From Mycobacterium sp. IS-1590 (lineage in GTDB: Bacteria; Actinomycetota; Actinomycetes; Mycobacteriales; Mycobacteriaceae): 64,000 nt of DNA. A program made the position numbers and the translations under genes. Below the pieces are notes generated by a model, which worked only from the letters and a program-made list of their open reading frames with translations, was not told the origin of the DNA and ran no database searches. Of this stretch, positions 33,951 through 42,320 are shown piece by piece (positions within the stretch are counted from its first letter, which is position 1; each line of letters begins with the position of its first letter). The stretch covers positions 24,584 through 88,583 of the forward strand of contig NZ_LQIW01000011.1 in assembly GCF_001500025.1 (NCBI RefSeq), written 5' to 3'.

Positions 33951-34721
33951 GTGCAGTTATCCCGGCGTGACGCACTGCGCTACGCCGCCACGGTGTCGGC
34001 ACTGGCCGGACTCGGTGCGGCATCGGCGGGTACGCATGCGCCCAGCGCCGCGGCCGCGCGCCCCACGCTGATCGACTACGCGATGCGTCAGATTCCGGCG
34101 CAGGCCATCCGGGCCGCCGGCCACTCCGGCGTCATCAACTACGTGTCGACCTCACGGCCCGGCTCGTCGTTCGGCGCCAAGCCGATCACCCTGCCCTACG
34201 CCAAGTCCCTGGCCGCCGCCGGTTTGGTGATCGTCAGCAACTACCAGTACGGCAAGCCGGGCGGGACGGCGCCGTCGGACTTCACACGCGGGTACGCCGG
34301 CGGCGTCGCCGACGCGCGCACGGCCTGGCACTTGCACACCGCAGCGGGCGGCGGTCGCACTGCGCCGATCTTCTTCAGCGTCGACGACGACATCGACCGC
34401 GAGACGTGGAACAACGTCGCGCTGCCCTGGTTTCGCGGCATCAACTCGGTGATCGGCGCGCTGCGCACCGGGGTCTACGGCGGTATCAGGACGTGTCAGT
34501 GGGCCGCGGCCGACGGTGTCATCGGCAGGTCGACCTCGCCCGGCAAGGTGTGGGCCTGGCAGACCCGGTCCTGGTCCAACGGTCAGATCTACCCCGGCGC
34601 AGTGCTCTACCAACGCATCATCGACACCGCCTCGAACCCGGGACCGGTGGTCGGCGGTATCCGCGTCGACGTCAACGATGTGCTGGCCCAGGACTGCGGC
34701 CAGTGGAATCTGCACCCGTGA
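33951..34721 (+). CDS. Tat-exported DUF1906 protein (Rv2525c-like glycoside hydrolase-like)
   Basis: A 256-residue exported protein. The N-terminus SRRDALRYAATVSALAGLGAASAGTHA is a twin-arginine signal with cleavage near residue 35. The mature part is a TIM-barrel DUF1906 domain: LIDYAMRQIPAQAIRAAGHSGVINYVS, then FFSVDDDID, TGVYGGIRTCQWA and GIRVDVNDVLAQDC. Catalytic-site acidic residues are probable in VDDDID and VDVND. It resembles M. tuberculosis Rv2525c, a Tat substrate whose disruption affects cell-wall-related traits. It probably acts on the envelope; no glycan substrate is established. It ends 11 bases before the end of a convergent gene. Confidence 0.85.
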   Translation: MQLSRRDALRYAATVSALAGLGAASAGTHAPSAAAARPTLIDYAMRQIPAQAIRAAGHSGVINYVSTSRPGSSFGAKPITLPYAKSLAAAGLVIVSNYQYGKPGGTAPSDFTRGYAGGVADARTAWHLHTAAGGGRTAPIFFSVDDDIDRETWNNVALPWFRGINSVIGALRTGVYGGIRTCQWAAADGVIGRSTSPGKVWAWQTRSWSNGQIYPGAVLYQRIIDTASNPGPVVGGIRVDVNDVLAQDCGQWNLHP

Positions 34722-34732
34722 CCGTCGGGCGG

Positions 34733-35875
34733 TCAGCGGCGTGGTGTCGTGGTGACGTGGACGTGGTCGTAGTGGCCGTAGCCTGATCCCGCCGGACCAC
34801 TGGGCGTGTAGTAGGTGCCGCGCCAGATGACGTCTTGGAGCCCGAATCGACTCGCGTTGCTGAGCATGAAGTCGCGGATCGCGTCGCCCAGCGCGATGCC
34901 CTCCGAGCTCTCGTAATTGGGGATCATCACGTCGATCGCCAAGCCGCTCGGATGCCAGGGCTTGGAGTCGGGCCGGACGCCGTCGATGTCGGCGATCTGG
35001 GGAAACCTCGCGCTGATGGCCCGGGCGGCGAGGACGGTGTTGACCTGCAACCCGGCCTCGTTCGCGACGCCGCGGGGCAGCGCCTCCGGGACGTCGACGC
35101 GCGCGGCGGCCAGGGCTTGAGCGGGGTCGACGGGCGGCTGGCCGGGCATTGCGAGAATCGCCGGGTCCGGCGGGACGGGCGCCCCGGGCGGCGGGGGCGG
35201 TGGTGCTGCTGGTGGCGGGACGGCGTTGTCGATGACCGCTTGCTGCTGCGGAGTCAACGCCGCGTACTGCGCCTCGGCGGCGGTGATCTTGCGCAGCAGG
35301 TCATTCCATTTGGTCTGCAGGTCCGCGCGCACCGCGGCGGCCTGCTCGGTCGCGGCGCGAGCATCGGCGGCCGACTTCTCGGACGCCCGCGCGGCGGCCT
35401 GGGCGCGCTCGCGCGTTGCGTGGAACATCTTCATCTGCTCGGCCGTCGTGGCGCCGACCACCCGCTGCAGCGACAGCTTGTCGAGCAACTGCTGCGGCGA
35501 GGATGCGGTCAGTAGCGCCGCTGCCTGACCGTTGCGGCCACTCATGTAGTCCATCGCCGCGATGCGGTCGACTGCCGCCTGGTACGGCGCCAGCTGGGAG
35601 TTCGCGGTTGCGAGGGCGTCGAGGTCGGCGCGGTGACGGTCTTCGGCCGCCTTCTGGGCAGCCATTCGTTCGTCGACATCGTGTTGGGCGGCGGTGACGG
35701 CCTCGCGGGTCTGCAACGCCTGGGCCGACAACTCGTTGAGTTTGGCCAGTGCGTCGTCCGCCGGGTCTGCCACCACGTGGCCTGCCAGCGACAGAGCCAG
35801 CGCCAGGACCGTGGCTGCGACGCCGCCCGCCATCCGCGGGAGTAAACGGCGCACCGGACCCATTCGGACTGTCAC
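34733..35875 (-). CDS. Exported coiled-coil protein with LAS/M15-type peptidase domain
   Basis: A 380-residue secreted or anchored protein. A hydrophobic N-terminal segment (GGVAATVLALALSLAGHVVA, about 17-36) is followed by a long Ala-rich coiled coil (about 40-215) like those of RipA-type proteins, a Pro-rich linker (PPPAAPPPPPPGAPVPP, about 217-235) and a C-terminal zinc-peptidase-like domain. That domain has HPSGLAIDVM (HxxGxAxD) near 310 and GHYDHVHV (HxH) near 370, the LAS metallopeptidase signature. It would cut peptide bonds of peptidoglycan in the envelope. RipA-family proteins instead end in NlpC/P60 Cys peptidases, so this is a different pairing of the same scaffold. The start is the GTG at 35875. 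Confidence 0.82.
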   Translation of the reverse strand: MTVRMGPVRRLLPRMAGGVAATVLALALSLAGHVVADPADDALAKLNELSAQALQTREAVTAAQHDVDERMAAQKAAEDRHRADLDALATANSQLAPYQAAVDRIAAMDYMSGRNGQAAALLTASSPQQLLDKLSLQRVVGATTAEQMKMFHATRERAQAAARASEKSAADARAATEQAAAVRADLQTKWNDLLRKITAAEAQYAALTPQQQAVIDNAVPPPAAPPPPPPGAPVPPDPAILAMPGQPPVDPAQALAAARVDVPEALPRGVANEAGLQVNTVLAARAISARFPQIADIDGVRPDSKPWHPSGLAIDVMIPNYESSEGIALGDAIRDFMLSNASRFGLQDVIWRGTYYTPSGPAGSGYGHYDHVHVTTTPRR

Positions 35876-36160
35876 GATTCCTTCGTTGCAGGGACCATGT
35901 CGGTCCGGCCACGTTTTGTCTCGGACAGGTTATGAACTCTCGTCGACGATGTCTATTCGTCGGTCAATCTGACGCCGCTTCCTTCCCGAAGGCCCGCCAC
36001 TTCTCGAGCACCGGCATCGTCAGCGCGATGGCTGCGCGGCTCGTGGACGCCGCCGACGACGATGACCGCCTTGCGGGTCTGGTGGTTACAGCAAGTCGAC
36101 ACGCAGGCAGGTTGTCGGACCTCGAGAGGAAGGTGAGGGCAGCGACGGAAGGGAGCCAAG

Positions 36161-36628
36161 ATGTGCTGGCAATGCAATCACCCGGAGGCCACCCGTGCCG
36201 ACTACCACGACGTGCTCCGACGAAAGATTTCTGAGCACGGCTGGGCGGTGCAGTACGTCGAGGACGAGCCGACCCCGTTCGCCTACACCATCGGGCTGCA
36301 CGGAGCCGGGCTGCCGGAGCTGTTGGTGACCGCGTTGGCACCCCGGCAAGCGGCGAGGGTGCTCAACACGGTGGCCGACTACATGATCCGCTCCCGGGTG
36401 CCGGCACCCGGCGACACGATGGAGTTGCCCGACGGTTGGCGCGCCGAGTTCGCCGCGGTCGCGCAACCAGACGTGCATATGTGTCTGGCGGTGGAACTGT
36501 ACGGGCCCGACGTGCGGGCCCTGCAGATCGCGTGGCTCGATGAGCGCGGACACTCCCCCTGGTGCCCGGAGTTCAACGCCGGCGGCCGCCGCCAACCGGT
36601 GCTCGGCGCGCGCGCTTGGCAGACGTAG
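36161..36628 (+). CDS. DUF4262-domain protein
   Basis: A 155-residue cytoplasmic protein. It begins MCWQCNHPEATRADYHDVLRRKISEHGWAVQYVEDE, with a CxxC pair at residues 2-5 and the family's FAYTIGLHGAGLPELLVTAL (about 39-58); the C-terminal WCPEFNAGGRRQPVLGA matches the end of the domain. DUF4262 proteins are common in actinobacteria and lack an assigned reaction. The CxxC plus histidines may bind a metal. GGGAG lies 5 bases upstream of the ATG. It stands alone before a WS/DGAT gene 127 bases downstream. Confidence 0.82.
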   Translation: MCWQCNHPEATRADYHDVLRRKISEHGWAVQYVEDEPTPFAYTIGLHGAGLPELLVTALAPRQAARVLNTVADYMIRSRVPAPGDTMELPDGWRAEFAAVAQPDVHMCLAVELYGPDVRALQIAWLDERGHSPWCPEFNAGGRRQPVLGARAWQT

Positions 36629-36755
36629 GTTGGCGGGCTCCCCGATTCGGATCGAAGAAGCGGCGGCGACATCCGCGGCGATCGGCTGCGAACGCATGGC
36701 CACCGATGCACACTCGCCTCTGCCGGCCTGCGTCCTGACGAGGAGGTCCTGAAGG

Positions 36756-38126
36756 ATGAGCACTGCGATTCCGCCGCTGGACCTCGGCTGGCTGCTGATG
36801 GAGTCGCCCGGCGGCACCACCCATGTCGGCGCCATGCTGCTGTTCAAGAAGCCGCCCGGGCGAAGCGCTCTGGTGCGCGAGGTCGTCGAGACCTATCGCG
36901 GGCACAGGCCGCTGCCTCCGTTCAACTACGTGCCGGAGATCGTCGGCGTCGGCACCCCGCACTTTCGCGAGGTCGACAGCTGGGATCCGCACTACCACGT
37001 GCAGCATCTCGCGCTGCCGGCGCGCAGTTCCTATGAGGACCTGCTGCGGCTCGTCGCCGACCTGCATGAGCCGATGCTCGACCGCCACCGTCCGCTGTTC
37101 AGGTGCTGGCTCATCGACGGGGTGCCCGGCGGCCGGTTCGCGATCTACACCAAGACCCACCACAGCATCATCGACGGCGTGTCCGGGCTCCGGAAGCTCT
37201 ACGACGGGCTGAGCCTGACCGACGAGCCGTCGATCCCGCCGCCCGCCTTCGCGCTGCCCCGGCCCAAGACGCAACCCCCGGTCCCGACGCCGGCGCTGCG
37301 CCGAGTGACCGATGCGGTGCGCGGGACGCTCGCGCAAGTCGGTGCGCTGAACCAGATTTCGTTGGCGGCCGCGCGCAAGGCGCTGTCGGCGGCGCTCGGC
37401 TCGCACGTCGAGGGAAGCCTGCCGTTCGTGGCCCATCATTCGCCGACGAACGCGCCGCTGGGGCAAGCCCGCGGATTTGCCACGCTGTCATTGCCGTTGG
37501 AGGAGATGCACCGGATCGGCCACCGGCACGGCGCCACGCTCAACGACGTCGCGGCCACGCTCGTCGACCATGGCCTGCACGCCTATCTGCGGGAGCGGGG
37601 TCAGGCCTACGCGCACGAGTTCATCGCGATGTGCCCGGTGTCGCTGCGCGGTGAGGGCGACTCCGCGACCGGGACCCGGGTCTCCGCGATCTTCGTGCGT
37701 CTCGGGCGGCCCGCGGCACCTGTGGCCGAGCGGCTGCAGCAGGTGGTGCACTCAGTGGGGACCGCCAAGAAGGAACTCGGCGCGCTGTCCACGGACGCGG
37801 CGATGACGTATTCGGTCGCGCTGGTCGCCTTGGCCGGTGCCGGTGCGTCGACGCACCTGGACCGCGTGGCGCGTCCCGCCTGCAACCTGGTGATCTCGAA
37901 TGTGCCGGGCGCGAAGGAAACTCGCTATCTCAACGGCGCGAAGCTGACCGGGATCTTCCCGGTTTCGGCGCTGGCGGCCTCGATCGGACTCAACGTCACG
38001 CTGAGCTCCTACCGCGATCACATGGACTTCGGATTCGTGGCGAACACCGCCGCGATCGGTGACGTGCACGCCCTTGCGGAACAGACGCGGCGTGCGTACG
38101 CAAACCTGAAAACGGCGTTACGCTAG
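36756..38126 (+). CDS. WS/DGAT-family O-acyltransferase (wax ester synthase/diacylglycerol acyltransferase)
   Basis: A 456-residue acyltransferase for storage lipid synthesis, joining acyl-CoA to diacylglycerol or a fatty alcohol. The catalytic HHxxxDG reads HHSIIDG at about 136-142, with the typical opening PPLDLGWLLMESPGGTTHVGAMLLFKKP and the C-terminal NLVISNVPGAKETRYLNGAKL and INVTLSSY-like (LNVTLSSY) blocks. Mycobacteria have many such genes (Tgs family), and this sequence does not tell wax ester from triacylglycerol synthesis. The ATG has AGGAGG 9 bases upstream. It is probably membrane-associated. No clear partner gene lies nearby. Confidence 0.93.
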   Translation: MSTAIPPLDLGWLLMESPGGTTHVGAMLLFKKPPGRSALVREVVETYRGHRPLPPFNYVPEIVGVGTPHFREVDSWDPHYHVQHLALPARSSYEDLLRLVADLHEPMLDRHRPLFRCWLIDGVPGGRFAIYTKTHHSIIDGVSGLRKLYDGLSLTDEPSIPPPAFALPRPKTQPPVPTPALRRVTDAVRGTLAQVGALNQISLAAARKALSAALGSHVEGSLPFVAHHSPTNAPLGQARGFATLSLPLEEMHRIGHRHGATLNDVAATLVDHGLHAYLRERGQAYAHEFIAMCPVSLRGEGDSATGTRVSAIFVRLGRPAAPVAERLQQVVHSVGTAKKELGALSTDAAMTYSVALVALAGAGASTHLDRVARPACNLVISNVPGAKETRYLNGAKLTGIFPVSALAASIGLNVTLSSYRDHMDFGFVANTAAIGDVHALAEQTRRAYANLKTALR

Positions 38127-38280
38127 CGCCTTTCGTCGATATGGCCGCGTGTGCGGTCATCGTGTCTCTTCCCGTGGGAAACATGGCCGATTAGCCGTGT
38201 CAGCCGAGCGGGTCCACGGCGTTGAATCCTGTGACGGGACTTACGCCAAGCTTCGATCCGTTCGAAAGGAGCACCAAGAA

Positions 38281-38988
38281 ATGTCACGACGAGTGTTGAT
38301 CACGGGAGCGTCGAAAGGTATCGGCCGAGCGGTGGCCGATACGCTGGCCGCTCGCGGTGATGTGCCGGTTGGCGTCGCCCGGACGGCCCCTGCGGGGTTT
38401 CCGGGAACGTTTCACCGGGTCGATCTGGCCGATCGGGAGGCAACCGCAGCGGCACTGACCGAGATCCTCGCCGAAGGCCACATCGACGCGGTCGTCAACA
38501 ACGTGGGCTTCGCCCGCTTCGGCGTCATCGGTTCGATCGATCTGGATGACCTCTTCGACACCTATGACCTCAACGTGCGCACTGCCGTGCAGGTCGTACA
38601 GGCCGTTCTGCCGGGGATGCGCTCGGCGGGCTGGGGCCGAATCGTCAACATCACCAGTCTGACCACACTGGGAACACAAGAACGTACCCCGTACGCCGCG
38701 GCGAAGGCCGCGCTCGAAACGTGCACCCGGATATGGGCGAAAGAGCTGGCTTCCACCGGAATCACGGTGAACGCGGTGGCTCCCGGCCCGACCGAGACCG
38801 AGATGTACCGGCAACGCAGCCCGGTGGGCTCCGAACGGGAAGCCCGCTTCCTACAGGGCATTCCGCTGGGACGAGTCGGCACACCGAAGGAGATCGCCCA
38901 CGCGGTGTGTTTCCTTCTCGACGACGACGCGGCATACATCACCGGCCAGATCGTTCGAGTCGACGGCGGCGGCAGCGTCGCGGGATAA
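38281..38988 (+). CDS. Short-chain dehydrogenase/reductase (FabG-like)
   Basis: A 235-residue NAD(P)-dependent SDR. TGASKGIG at residues 9-16, NNVGF in place of the more usual NNAG near 75, Ser in NITSL and the YAAAK active-site pair near 145, and a C-terminal ITGQIVRVDGGGSVAG typical of 3-oxoacyl-ACP reductase-like members. The substrate is not given by sequence. The ATG at 38281 is preferred over in-frame upstream codons because AAAGGAG lies 10 bases before it. An inverted repeat TTCCC-GT-GGGAA (38168-38179) lies about 100 bases upstream. Confidence 0.87.
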   Translation: MSRRVLITGASKGIGRAVADTLAARGDVPVGVARTAPAGFPGTFHRVDLADREATAAALTEILAEGHIDAVVNNVGFARFGVIGSIDLDDLFDTYDLNVRTAVQVVQAVLPGMRSAGWGRIVNITSLTTLGTQERTPYAAAKAALETCTRIWAKELASTGITVNAVAPGPTETEMYRQRSPVGSEREARFLQGIPLGRVGTPKEIAHAVCFLLDDDAAYITGQIVRVDGGGSVAG

Positions 38989-39067
38989 CGGCAACGGGCG
39001 AGTGAGGCGCGCAGGGTCTGCAAGCGCCACAACCCGGTGAGAAACCGACACCACCGGCGAAGTCGCC

Positions 39068-39097
39068 CACCACGGTGGTGCGCGAGCCGAGAATAAT
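39068..39097 (+). promoter_or_regulatory. Palindrome and -10 element upstream of the GlxA-type regulator
   Basis: CACCAC-G-GTGGTG (39068-39080) is a perfect 13-base dyad, followed by AATAAT (39092-39097). The ATG at 39104 comes 6 bases after this -10, and no ribosome site is visible, so the mRNA may be leaderless and the dyad may be an autoregulatory site. Confidence 0.45.
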
Positions 39098-39103
39098 CGG
39101 ACC

Positions 39104-40108
39104 ATGGTTGTGCCTCCGCCCACCGCTTCCGAGGCGAACGTCGTCCCGCGCCGCGTTGTGATGCTCGTCTACGACGGTGTGACGCTGTTGGACGTCGCGG
39201 GTCCCGCCGAGGTTTTCAAACAGGCGAACCGGTTCGGCGCCGACTACCGGATCATGCTGCTGTCGCCGACGGGCGAAGACGTCACATCGAACCTCGGGTT
39301 CAGGGTCGCTGTCGATGGGCCGGTCTCGGCCGAGCACGCCCCGGATACGTATCTGGTGGCCGGCTCCGACCTCTATCCGCGGATGCCCGTGCCTCAGGAA
39401 CTCGCGGACGCGGCGCGTGTGCCCGCAGTCTCAGCCCGCCGCGTCGCGTCAATCTGCACCGGCGCGTTCATCCTTGCCGCGGCGGGACTTCTCGACGGTA
39501 AGCGTGCGACGACGCACTGGAGGGTCACCCGCGAACTCGCCACTCGGTGCCCGACCTGTCGCGTGGAACCGGACGCGATCTACGTCCGCGACGGGGACAC
39601 GTACACCTCGGCTGGCGTGACCGCCGGAATCGATCTGGCTCTCGCGCTCGTCGAAGAGGACCACGGACCGGACGTGACGCGCGACGTCGCCCGATTCCTG
39701 GTGGTGTACATGCAGCGCGCAGGCGGCCAGTCGCAGTTCTCGGCTCCACTGCAGGGACGCCCGCCCCGTTCCTCGGCCCTGCGGAAGATCACCGCTTTGG
39801 TGACGGCCAACCCCCACGGGAACCACTCGGTTGGCGCACTCGCGAAACACCTCAATGTGAGCACCCGGCAGCTCAATCGTGTCTTCCACGACGAGCTTTC
39901 GACCACACCGGCCCGGTACGTGGAGAACATTCGCTTCGACATGGCCAGGGCGCTGCTCGACCAAGGACACACCGCGACCCAGGCAGCGGCTCTCGCCGGA
40001 TTCCCCAGCTACGAGAGCATGAGACGCGTGTTCGCAAGAAAGCTGTCCATCAGCCCCGCGGCCTACCAACGCCGGTTCAGCACAGCTCGCCGCGCCGGTT
40101 CGGGATAA
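39104..40108 (+). CDS. GlxA-type AraC-family transcriptional regulator (DJ-1/PfpI-like domain)
   Basis: A 334-residue regulator. Residues 15-190 form a DJ-1/PfpI-like amidotransferase domain (VVMLVYDGVTLLDVAGPAEVFKQAN, then ASICTGAFILAAAGLLDGKRATTHW with the nucleophile-elbow Cys), and residues 230-325 form an AraC double helix-turn-helix (HSVGALAKHLNVSTRQLNRVFHDELSTTPARYVENIRFDMARALL, then FPSYESMRRVFARKLSISPAAYQRRF). Members often activate nearby oxidative or catabolic genes. The convergent five-gene operon that ends 54 bases away is a possible target, by position only. It also follows an SDR gene on the same strand. Confidence 0.92.
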   Translation: MVVPPPTASEANVVPRRVVMLVYDGVTLLDVAGPAEVFKQANRFGADYRIMLLSPTGEDVTSNLGFRVAVDGPVSAEHAPDTYLVAGSDLYPRMPVPQELADAARVPAVSARRVASICTGAFILAAAGLLDGKRATTHWRVTRELATRCPTCRVEPDAIYVRDGDTYTSAGVTAGIDLALALVEEDHGPDVTRDVARFLVVYMQRAGGQSQFSAPLQGRPPRSSALRKITALVTANPHGNHSVGALAKHLNVSTRQLNRVFHDELSTTPARYVENIRFDMARALLDQGHTATQAAALAGFPSYESMRRVFARKLSISPAAYQRRFSTARRAGSG

Positions 40109-40161
40109 CCGGTGTACCGGGTATACCGCGGTACGCCCATGGCTGCGCGCGCGGCGACTTC

Positions 40162-40920
40162 TCAGTCGTCAAGGAATGTCACGTTGGCTTCGACCGGGTT
40201 ACGCGGGGTATCCAGCCAGTTGGCCGCAAAGTCCTTGTCGGCGTAACCGATCGCGATTCCGCATAGCACCATCAGCTCGTCCGGAATGTCCAGCTGCTCT
40301 CGAAGGATCTGCGGATAGGCGGCGATCGACACCTGCACGCAGGTGGCAAGGCCGCGCTCGGTCAGCGCCAGCAGAAGAGTTTGGAGGAACATACCGACTC
40401 CCAGGCTGTCCACCAGCCCGAGATCCCGGTGCATGCAGACCACGGCACCGACGGGGGCCCGAAAGAACTCCCAGTTGCGCAGTTGCGCAATGCGCCTCGC
40501 CTCGGCGTCATGACGGGCGATTCCCATCGACCCGTAGACCAGCGCGCCGAGTTGCTGCCTCAGACCGAGGAAGCCCTCCGGCAACCCCGTCGTCACTGGC
40601 AGGTCGACAGTTGCGGCCGCCAACAGCGCTTCAACCAACCGGTCCCGGCGAGGACCGGACGCCACATACAGCCGCCACGGTTGCACGTTGGAGTTCGACG
40701 GCGCCCGCATCGCGAGTTCCAGCGCCTCGTCGAGTAGCTCCCGGGGCACCGGCTTGTCCCGCAGGAACATGCGCGTCGAACGGCGTTGACGAACGACCTC
40801 GTCGAAGCCGTGGCCAGGGTCGGCAACCAGCCTGGAAGACAACGGGTCTCGGGGCGGTGCAAGTTCGTCCCCAGCGAGATGGCTTGCGTGACTCGAGGGC
40901 GCACTATTTGTTCGCATCAT
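40162..40920 (-). CDS. Nitroreductase-family flavoprotein
   Basis: A 252-residue FMN-dependent NAD(P)H reductase: RRSTRMFLRDKPVPRELLDEALELAMRAPSNSNVQPWRLYVASGP (about 44-88) is the FMN-binding opening, and LGVGMFLQTLLLALTERGLATCVQV plus LCGIAIGYAD are the later dimer and flavin elements. The long GLPEGFLGLRQQLGAL insertion fits the subgroup acting on nitroaromatics and quinones. It is the last gene of the five-gene operon; its ATG at 40920 lies inside the end of the cupin gene (17-base overlap). The first 25 residues lie before the conserved domain. Confidence 0.9.
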   Translation of the reverse strand: MMRTNSAPSSHASHLAGDELAPPRDPLSSRLVADPGHGFDEVVRQRRSTRMFLRDKPVPRELLDEALELAMRAPSNSNVQPWRLYVASGPRRDRLVEALLAAATVDLPVTTGLPEGFLGLRQQLGALVYGSMGIARHDAEARRIAQLRNWEFFRAPVGAVVCMHRDLGLVDSLGVGMFLQTLLLALTERGLATCVQVSIAAYPQILREQLDIPDELMVLCGIAIGYADKDFAANWLDTPRNPVEANVTFLDD

Positions 40921-41374
40921 CGACCCTCAGCTGTTGTCCGGTGGTGGCGACAAAGACCACTAGCAGCTTCGCCGGTTCAGTCGAGCTGATGTTCTCGGTG
41001 ACCACGTGATGGGCGCCGGGCTGCTCGTTCCAGTTATCACCTTGGTGATAAAGGTGCGCGGGCTCACCTTCGAGCTGGCTGCTGACCGCGCCCTGGAGCA
41101 CATAGGCGTAAACGAACGCGTCACCATGGCGGTGCGGAGCCGCGTGGGTGCCCGGCGGGAAGGTCACGATCGCCGAGGTGAAGGTCTTGCCCGGCACATT
41201 CGGCAGCGCCTGCTCGAACAGCGGAGCCAGTGTCTCCGACGAGTGCGGTGCAGCGGTGCCGGAATGAGGAGGTGCCGCGGAGGTATCGTTCGTCTCGGCC
41301 GTAGGGGTACAGCCGACGACCGTTGCGGCGAGCGCCGCGGTCAGGAGGCCGACGCCGATTCGCGTGGTGATCAT
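40904..41374 (-). CDS. Cupin-domain lipoprotein
   Basis: A 156-residue exported protein. The N-terminus MITTRIGVGLLTAALAATVVGCT ends in a lipobox (VVGC, Cys22), so it should be lipid-anchored outside the cytoplasm. After a Thr/Pro/His-rich linker comes one cupin domain with metal-type motifs PPGTHAAPHRHGDAFVYAYVLQG (about 74-96) and GAHHVVTEN. Exported single cupins of this kind resemble enzymes of the dioxygenase or isomerase type, but no function is established. Its start overlaps the MDR stop (ATGA), and its end overlaps the nitroreductase start by 17 bases. The frame is open upstream, but that extension is antisense to the MDR domain. Confidence 0.83.
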   Translation of the reverse strand: MITTRIGVGLLTAALAATVVGCTPTAETNDTSAAPPHSGTAAPHSSETLAPLFEQALPNVPGKTFTSAIVTFPPGTHAAPHRHGDAFVYAYVLQGAVSSQLEGEPAHLYHQGDNWNEQPGAHHVVTENISSTEPAKLLVVFVATTGQQLRVDDANK

Positions 41375-42309
41375 GACCGTTGTCCTTCCTGGTCGTGTGC
41401 CACCTGAATGATCGTCTTGCCGCGAATGCGCCGGCGGCGGGTGAACGCATCGGGGGCTTCGGCGAGCGGGCGGACCTCGCCGACGATCGGCTTGAGCCGT
41501 CCGTCGCGCACTCGCTGGGCCAACTCGACAAGCTGCCCGCGATCGGGTTCGACCACGAAGAAGACGGCGCGCCCGTCGTCGGGCCGCACTCGAGGAGGCG
41601 CGGCGATGGTCACCAAGATGCCGCCGGGCCGCACCAGTGCCGCTGACCGTTCGAGGACTTCCCCACCGATGACGTCCAGGACGACGTCCACTGCGCCGAC
41701 GCTTTCCATACGGTCGGCGGTGAGGTCCACGAACTCCTGCGCACCCAAGCCGAGCACAACGTCGCGGTCCGCGCTCCGTCCCGTGCCGATCACTCGCGCG
41801 CCCACCTCGAGCGCCAGCTGAACCGCGATGGAGCCGACACCGCCGGCCGCCCCGTGCACCACAACGGTCTGGCCGGTGGTGATCCGACCATGGACGAACA
41901 ACCCCTGCCAGGCCGTCAGCCCCGAGATCGGCAGCGCAGCGGCCACGGTGTGGTCGATGTCGGCGGCAAGAGGTGCCAGGTTGCGTGCCTCTACGGCGGT
42001 GTACTCGGCCAACGAGCCGTTGCGAGCCCAGTCGGCGAGGCCGAATACCCGCTGGCCGACAGTAAGCCCGGTGGTGCCGTACCCCAATTCGGCGACGACT
42101 CCGGACAATTCGTGGCCGGGAACGGTGGGAGTGCGGTCGCGGCCGGCCCGGTCGGTCCACGTGGCGGGCCACTCGAGTTCACCGGGGGTGAAGCCGGCGG
42201 CGTGAACGCGGACGATGACGTCGTTCTCGGCGGCGTGGGGGTACGGCAGATCGGTGAGGGTGAGCCCGTCGACACCCGCGTCGCGTGCTGTTGCGGTGAT
42301 GGCTTGCAT
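41371..42309 (-). CDS. Zinc-independent MDR oxidoreductase (quinone oxidoreductase-like)
   Basis: A 312-residue medium-chain reductase. GHELSGVVAELG and QRVFGLADWARNGSLAEY form the catalytic barrel, and VVHGAAGGVGSIAVQLA (about 150-166) is the NADPH-binding motif. The structural-zinc cysteines of alcohol dehydrogenases are absent, so it is of the quinone oxidoreductase/enoyl reductase type and uses NADPH. It starts at ATG 42309, 11 bases after the MFS stop, and its own stop overlaps the cupin start. Probably reduces quinones or alpha,beta-unsaturated ketones. Confidence 0.9.
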   Translation of the reverse strand: MQAITATARDAGVDGLTLTDLPYPHAAENDVIVRVHAAGFTPGELEWPATWTDRAGRDRTPTVPGHELSGVVAELGYGTTGLTVGQRVFGLADWARNGSLAEYTAVEARNLAPLAADIDHTVAAALPISGLTAWQGLFVHGRITTGQTVVVHGAAGGVGSIAVQLALEVGARVIGTGRSADRDVVLGLGAQEFVDLTADRMESVGAVDVVLDVIGGEVLERSAALVRPGGILVTIAAPPRVRPDDGRAVFFVVEPDRGQLVELAQRVRDGRLKPIVGEVRPLAEAPDAFTRRRRIRGKTIIQVAHDQEGQRS

Positions 42310-42320
42310 GTCAGGTCCTT

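Noticed and set aside
41375..42172. N-terminal extension of the cupin frame
   Set aside because: It is antisense or out of frame with the MDR gene; the cupin protein has a clear lipoprotein signal starting at 41374.
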